35,706 nt of DNA, from contig CANJXD010000002.1 in NCBI GenBank assembly GCA_947478535.1, positions 1 through 35,706 on the forward strand, read 5' to 3'. A program made the translations under genes and the position numbers. Positions 32,133 through 35,706 of this stretch are shown here, piece by piece. The stretch comes from Acetobacteraceae bacterium (lineage in GTDB: Bacteria; Pseudomonadota; Alphaproteobacteria; Acetobacterales; Acetobacteraceae). Every line of letters begins with the position of its first letter. The first letter of the stretch is position 1. The notes under the pieces were generated by a model. That model was not told the origin of the DNA. It ran no database searches and was given only the letters and a program-made list of their open reading frames with translations.

Positions 32133-32555
32133 ATGGACCAGACGCCCCGCTTCGTCGAGGACTACCTGCTGGCGCTGCTGGCGCGGGCCTCGCATGCCGC
32201 GTCGTCCGGCTTTCATGCCCAGCTCAAGGCGCTCGGCGTGCCGGTACCGGTGTGGCGAGTGGTGGCGACGCTGGCGGGCGCGGAGCAGGGGGAAACGGTC
32301 GGGCCGCTGGCCGAGGCCTGCCTGATGCAGCAGCCCACCATGTCGAAGCTGCTCGACCGGATGGTGGCGGAGGGGCTGGTGCAGCGCCTGCGCGAAGGCC
32401 GGCAGACCCGCATCCGCCTGACCCCGGCCGGGGAGGCGCTGGCCGCCCGGCTGATCCCCGCCGCGCGGGCGCATGAGGCGGCGCTGCTGGACCGCCACGC
32501 CGAAGCCGCCCCGGCGCTGAAGGCGCTGCTGCGCGGCATCGTTGCCCCTTCATAA
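32133..32555 (+). CDS. MarR family transcriptional regulator
   Basis: 140 aa (from the ATG at 32133) winged-helix regulator. Helices begin with FVEDYLLALLARASHAASSGFHAQL. The recognition helix region is LAEACLMQQPTMSKLLDRMVAEGLVQRL, and the wing is REGRQTRIRLTPAGEALAARLIPAARAHEAAL, the canonical MarR pattern. An alternative ATG at 32109 (MKSHILDVMDQ) would place the start inside the palindrome at 32107-32122. I prefer 32133 for that reason, but neither has a strong ribosome-binding site. It is divergent from the NicX-like operon; NicR of the nicotinate cluster is also a MarR protein that senses a pathway intermediate, so this is the likely local sensor. Confidence 0.88.
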   Translation: MDQTPRFVEDYLLALLARASHAASSGFHAQLKALGVPVPVWRVVATLAGAEQGETVGPLAEACLMQQPTMSKLLDRMVAEGLVQRLREGRQTRIRLTPAGEALAARLIPAARAHEAALLDRHAEAAPALKALLRGIVAPS

Positions 32556-32583
32556 CCGGCGCGCGGCTTCCTACCTGCGCTCC

Positions 32584-32673
32584 ATGCCCTCGATGAACAC
32601 GCTCAGCCGCATCCTGATGGTGGTGGTGGTGCTCTCCGCCGTGATCCAGATCGCGCGGCTCGCCTTGCGCTGA
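32584..32673 (+). CDS. Possible 29-residue hydrophobic peptide
   Basis: A short open frame lies in the gap between marR and the dehydrogenase gene. Its product has a short polar start (MPSMNTLSR) and then a continuous hydrophobic segment ILMVVVVLSAVIQIARLAL ending in Arg, a plausible single-span membrane peptide. There is no convincing ribosome-binding site. It could be chance, since high-GC sequence often yields Val/Leu/Ala runs. Confidence 0.25.
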   Translation: MPSMNTLSRILMVVVVLSAVIQIARLALR

Positions 32674-32737
32674 TCGCTCGGCTTGGCCAGCCTGGGGCAA
32701 AGCCCAGGCTTGGCGGAATACAGGGAGTGCAGCGGCA

Positions 32738-33640
32738 ATGCGGGTGGGCGTGATCGGCCTCGGGGCCATGGGGATGGGGGCGGCCCTTTCCTGCCTCCGC
32801 GCGGGACTCTCGACCACGGGCTGCGACATGCGGGAAGCCGCGCGGGCGGAATTCGCCGCGGCCGGCGGCGGCACAGCGGCTAGCGCCGCCGGGCTGCCGG
32901 AGGGGACGGAAGCCGTGCTGCTGCTGGTGGTGAACGCCGCGCAGACCGAAGCCGCGCTGTTCGGGCCGGAAGGCTGCGTGGCGCGGATGGCGCCGGGCGG
33001 CGTCATCATCTCCTCCGCCACCATGGCGCCGGCGGATGCGAAGCGGCTGGCCGCGCGGGCGGAAGCGGCGGGGCTGCTCTACCTCGATGCCCCGGTCTCC
33101 GGCGGCGCGGTGAAGGCCGCGGCGGGGGAGATGACGGTCATGGCCTCCGGCACCCCGGCCGCCTTCGCCCGCGCCCGGCCGGTGCTGGACGCGATCGCCG
33201 GCAAGGTCTGGGAATTGGGGGCGGAGCCCGGCATCGGCGCCACGGTGAAGGTGGTGCACCAGCTGCTGGCCGGCGTGCATATCGCGGTGGCGGCGGAAGC
33301 CATGGCGCTCGGCATCCGCGCCGGCGCCGATCCGCAACAGCTCTATGACGTGGTGACGAGTGCGGCGGGCAATTCCTGGATGTTCGAGAACCGGATGGCC
33401 CGCGTGCTGACCGGCGACGACGCGCCGCGCAGCGCCGTCGATATCTTCGTGAAGGACCTGGGGCTGGTCGCGGAGATGGCGCGCGGCCTGAACCACCCGG
33501 TTCCCCTCGCCTCCCAGGCGCAGCAGCTTTTCACGGCTGCCAGCGCCATGGGCCATGGCCGCGCGGATGATGGCTTCGTCATCCGCGTCTGGCAGGCGCT
33601 GACGGGGATCAGCCTGCCGGGGGAGAAGCCCCAGCCGTAG
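32738..33640 (+). CDS. NAD(P)-dependent 3-hydroxyacid dehydrogenase, LtnD (L-threonate dehydrogenase)-like
   Basis: 300 aa beta-hydroxyacid dehydrogenase family protein (3-hydroxyisobutyrate, tartronate semialdehyde and L-threonate dehydrogenases). It starts with the nucleotide motif VGVIGLGAMGMGAA, followed by D30-containing TGCDMRE (NAD-preferring), the substrate-binding LDAPVSGGAVKAAAGEMTVMASG and the catalytic Lys in GATVKVVHQLLAGVHIAVAAEAMAL. The latter stretch resembles LtnD more than HIBADH. The C-terminal helix has FVKDLGLVAEMARG. In LtnD clusters an OtnK/OtnC/OtnI set usually sits nearby; none is visible here, so the substrate remains open. The 3' end overlaps the convergent PepSY gene by 32 bp. 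Confidence 0.87.
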   Translation: MRVGVIGLGAMGMGAALSCLRAGLSTTGCDMREAARAEFAAAGGGTAASAAGLPEGTEAVLLLVVNAAQTEAALFGPEGCVARMAPGGVIISSATMAPADAKRLAARAEAAGLLYLDAPVSGGAVKAAAGEMTVMASGTPAAFARARPVLDAIAGKVWELGAEPGIGATVKVVHQLLAGVHIAVAAEAMALGIRAGADPQQLYDVVTSAAGNSWMFENRMARVLTGDDAPRSAVDIFVKDLGLVAEMARGLNHPVPLASQAQQLFTAASAMGHGRADDGFVIRVWQALTGISLPGEKPQP

Positions 33641-34610
33641 CTTGGGCCGTAGCCGGGGTCATCGCGCCGGCACGGCGGGCGCGGCGGTCTGTCCCGCCGG
33701 CGGCGATCATGGCGGCACGCTGTGCTTCAGCCCGCCGGCGATACAGCGTCCGCCGCACCCAGAGGATCATCCCCGTCACCAGCAGCCCCATCAGAGCGAT
33801 GGCGGCGATCAGGTTCGCCACGCTGCCCGCGAGCCCGCCCCAATTTCCCTCATGCAGCAGGCGCGGCCAGTTCGAGGGCTGCGCGATGAGCGACCCGTCG
33901 GGGGCGACGCGATAGGCCGCCGCCGTGCCGCTGTCATCCAGCACCCGCACCAGCACCCCGCCGCGCATCGAGCGGATCATGTCCAGCCCATCCAGGTCAT
34001 GCCGCGCCGCCACGGCCCGCACCACCTCCACCAGCGCTGGCACGGGGCCGGCGGGGGCTGGGACGGGCGTGGCGAAGGTGATGCCATAGACCAGCGCCAG
34101 GCCGGTCAGCGGGCTGCCCACCAGCAGTGGCAGCAGCCCCCAGCCGGCCAGGCGATGCCACCCGCCGATGGTGTTGCGGAGCTTCGGCCAGCCCAGCAGC
34201 AGGCCCAGCGGCGCCAGCGCCACGAGCGCGATCGTGCTGGCCGTGACCAGCCAGCCGAGATCGAGCAGCAGCGTCTCATGCATCACCCGCATGGTGCGGA
34301 AGAAGCCGGGCAGGGCGGAAGGTTCTACCGCGATGGCGGTGGCGAGGTCATAGGTCGTCGCGGCACCGCGGGCGCCGATGCTGGCCGTGCCGGCATAGCC
34401 CTGGATGGCCAGCGCGCCATTGCGCGCGGCGGGCCCGGCGGCGGCGATCACCGCTTCCAGCCGTTCCAGCGTCACAGTGCCGTCAGGGGTTCGCGCCTTG
34501 AGGGCGGGCTCCACGGCCAGGATGAGCCCGGTGCCGATGACGACCAGAAGCGGCAACGCGAAGGCCAGCGCCACCCAGCGATGCAGGCGGAGGAAAAGCG
34601 GCTTGAGCAT
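33609..34610 (-). CDS. PepSY-associated transmembrane protein
   Basis: 333 aa inner-membrane protein of the PepSY_TM family. Four hydrophobic segments are visible: about 12-34 (WVALAFALPLLVVIGTGLILAV), about 120-142, about 157-180 (GWGLLPLLVGSPLTGLALVYG) and about 265-288. The N-terminal LHRWVAL motif is typical, and the periplasmic portions include PepSY-like stretches (VRVLDDSGTAAAYRVAPDGSLI). Members often accompany siderophore receptors or reductases of the periplasm and are thought to handle electron transfer or iron reduction; no TonB receptor is present here. The C-terminus is a basic, Ala-rich cytoplasmic tail that overlaps the convergent dehydrogenase gene. Confidence 0.85.
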   Translation of the reverse strand: MLKPLFLRLHRWVALAFALPLLVVIGTGLILAVEPALKARTPDGTVTLERLEAVIAAAGPAARNGALAIQGYAGTASIGARGAATTYDLATAIAVEPSALPGFFRTMRVMHETLLLDLGWLVTASTIALVALAPLGLLLGWPKLRNTIGGWHRLAGWGLLPLLVGSPLTGLALVYGITFATPVPAPAGPVPALVEVVRAVAARHDLDGLDMIRSMRGGVLVRVLDDSGTAAAYRVAPDGSLIAQPSNWPRLLHEGNWGGLAGSVANLIAAIALMGLLVTGMILWVRRTLYRRRAEAQRAAMIAAGGTDRRARRAGAMTPATAQATAGASPPAG

Positions 34611-34680
34611 GATCGGTTCCGAATGAGTGGACCGACTCTAACGCGCGATTCCTTGCGGGGGGGTGAGGTAGTGTTGCGAT

Positions 34681-34708
34681 GCGTGACCGAACGGGCGTGA
34701 CCGAATGG
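34681..34708. repeat. 14-bp tandem repeat in intergenic region
   Basis: GCGTGACCGAACGG (34681-34694) is followed at once by GCGTGACCGAATGG (34695-34708), two units differing at one base. It lies between the starts/stops of two minus-strand genes, upstream of the PepSY gene; it may be a binding-site pair or a slippage duplication. Confidence 0.7.
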
Positions 34709-34757
34709 GCGCGAGACGCGCTGCGTATGCGGCGGCCTGCCCGCTATCGTGACAAGC

Positions 34758-34958
34758 TCAGTGGATGGCGGTGACGATGACCGCCATCAACATGACGATC
34801 ACGGTCAGGGATGCGCCGGCGCGCAGCAATTCGCCAGCCTTCTCCCGCGTCACCAAGGGCTCTGCGGGCGGGCGCGGCCCGGATGAACCAGAGGTTGCTT
34901 CGGCATAGGGTTCATGCAACCCCAGGAATTCTGAACGGCGCTGATTCATCTGAGCCAT
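34758..34958 (-). CDS. Small single-span membrane protein
   Basis: 66 aa predicted protein with a polar, Pro/Gly-rich N-terminal half (SSGPRPPAEPL) and a C-terminal hydrophobic helix LRAGASLTVIVMLMAVIVTAIH. This is tail-anchor-like topology with the N-terminus probably cytoplasmic. AGAGG lies five bases before the ATG. Its own intergenic spaces on both sides and an AT-rich upstream region support a real gene. I do not recognise the family and there is no functional context. Confidence 0.5.
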   Translation of the reverse strand: MAQMNQRRSEFLGLHEPYAEATSGSSGPRPPAEPLVTREKAGELLRAGASLTVIVMLMAVIVTAIH

Positions 34959-34974
34959 AGAGGCCTCTGTGGTG

Positions 34975-35095
34975 TGCCTGCTTAAGACATAGCGGCCCGC
35001 GAAGCGCGGTAAAATCGACCACAGGTTGTGAAACCAACATTTTCGACTGTGTTAAAAATAAACCGCTCTACCCTTCGTGAGTCGCGGCATCATGG
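34975..35095 (-). promoter_or_regulatory. AT-rich intergenic region, probable promoter of the small membrane protein gene
   Basis: This gap is clearly AT-richer than the rest of the window, with runs such as GTTAAAAATAAACC and CATTTTCG. It contains an inverted repeat CACA-GGT-TGTG (35020-35030) and a small stem CCGCG/CGCGG (34997-35009). No unambiguous -35/-10 pair is visible, so promoter assignment rests on composition and position upstream of the minus-strand gene at 34758-34958. Confidence 0.3.
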
Positions 35096-35100
35096 AAGGA

Positions 35101-35706
35101 TCATCCAGACCGCGGATAGGCCTCCGCCCGCACATCCTCCAAAAAAGGCGCCTTGATTCCTATTGGAGAGACAAGGGACGTTTCCACCGAATCAATCCCA
35201 AGGCGATGCAAAAGGAACCCGGCGACCCGCTCCCCGGGGATATCCCCCTGGAACTCCACCTCGCACACAAAGGAGGCAGGCGGCGCCCAGGTGAACAGCA
35301 CGTCGCCGCGCCGCTTCTGGCGATACAGATGCAGATGTCCGGAGGCGACCAGCCGCAAGCCGGGGTGGTGGAGCAGTGCTGCCAGGGCGGGGCGGGCCTC
35401 CGGCGGCACGGACCAGTAGTCCCGCGGGTCCGAAGGTTCCCCCAGGAAGGCGGGCTTGTGCAGGAAGGCGGCGATCCGGCGGGACCCCGCGCCGGCCAGG
35501 GCGGTGGCGAGGAAGGCCTGCTGCGCCGCCTCGGCGGGCAGCCCGCTGCCCATGATTTCCGTGTTCAGCCCGATCAGCCGCCAGGATTCGCCGGCGCCGC
35601 CGTCGATGTCGTGCACGAAGCGGTGCGCGCCGAGGATGCCCTCCCACCGCGCGAGACGCGCCTCATCCACCGGTTGGTGCGGCATGCTCCGCGCCTCGCT
35701 GCCGAC
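35101..35706 (-). CDS. Metallophosphoesterase, C-terminal part (cut by window edge)
   Basis: At least 201 residues of a calcineurin-like phosphoesterase. The frame runs open through the right edge (codons upstream of the Met at 35685 have no stop), so the N-terminal DxH and GD/GNHD metal motifs lie outside. Visible are RLIGLNTEIMGSGLP, a typical post-GNHD strand, RIAAFLHKPAFLGEP with the third metal His, and GHLHLYRQ, the C-terminal metal-binding GHxH motif. The final part (FTWAPPASFVCEVEFQG) is a beta extension. It is probably a cytoplasmic phosphodiesterase/phosphatase of the cpdA-like group; substrate unknown. Confidence 0.82.
   Translation of the reverse strand, partial: VGSEARSMPHQPVDEARLARWEGILGAHRFVHDIDGGAGESWRLIGLNTEIMGSGLPAEAAQQAFLATALAGAGSRRIAAFLHKPAFLGEPSDPRDYWSVPPEARPALAALLHHPGLRLVASGHLHLYRQKRRGDVLFTWAPPASFVCEVEFQGDIPGERVAGFLLHRLGIDSVETSLVSPIGIKAPFLEDVRAEAYPRSG

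Noticed and set aside
1..35706. CRISPR arrays, tRNA genes, prophage or insertion sequences
   Set aside because: No spaced direct repeats, no cloverleaf-like sequence, no transposase or integrase reading frame and no target-site duplications were recognised by eye.

Overview
This is a gene-dense, high-GC window with strong G/C third-position bias. It has many TGATG and ATGA stop/start overlaps, GTG and TTG starts, a Bug-type tricarboxylate-transporter receptor, a rhizobial-type aapJQMP operon and alphaproteobacterial-looking palindromic repeats. Together these suggest an alphaproteobacterium, most likely an environmental Acetobacteraceae (Roseomonas-like). That assignment is inference from gene content only. 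No rRNA, tRNA, CRISPR array, phage gene or transposase was seen, and no gene-free stretch exceeds about 300 bp.

Layout: (1) 0-2 kb: a Bug-family periplasmic receptor convergent with an ornithine cyclodeaminase/mu-crystallin family gene, separated by two tandem hairpins. (2) 2.3-6.8 kb: a general L-amino-acid ABC transporter operon aapJQMP with hairpins between some genes. (3) 6.9-9.9 kb: a Kup potassium transporter, a small unknown gene, and a LysE-type exporter on the other strand. A nested palindromic element of about 104 bp follows. (4) 10.0-20.4 kb: a divergent ten-gene catabolic cluster. The minus arm holds an AtzA/SsnA-type amidohydrolase, a PotABCD-type importer and an aspartate/glutamate racemase-superfamily enzyme. 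The plus arm holds an SDR, a BtpA/SgcQ-family TIM-barrel protein, an FGGY sugar kinase and a PuuE-like deacetylase. (5) 20.4-25.7 kb, minus strand: a DUF4130-UdgX fusion and a MacAB-like export system split into permease, ATPase and membrane-fusion genes. (6) 25.8-27.6 kb: a ketopantoate reductase family gene overlapping a LacX/YphB-like aldose epimerase gene. (7) 27.6-32.6 kb: a tight minus-strand operon (NicX-like ring-cleaving dioxygenase, alpha/beta hydrolase, acyl-CoA-dehydrogenase-like flavoprotein, acyl-CoA ligase) divergent from a MarR regulator with a palindrome at its start. (8) 32.7-35.7 kb: an LtnD/3-hydroxyisobutyrate dehydrogenase family enzyme, a PepSY-domain membrane protein, a small single-span membrane protein and a metallophosphoesterase cut by the window edge.

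The two blocks most likely to be undescribed systems are the ten-gene cluster at 10-20 kb and the NicX-CoA operon at 27.6-32.6 kb. In the first, amide/ureide-type hydrolases, a dedicated importer and sugar kinase/dehydrogenase genes together suggest uptake and dismantling of an N-containing, sugar- or polyol-linked small molecule. The second looks like an N-heterocyclic or hydroxyaromatic ring-cleavage route joined to CoA chemistry. Both assignments of role are inference; only the families and the layout are read from the sequence.
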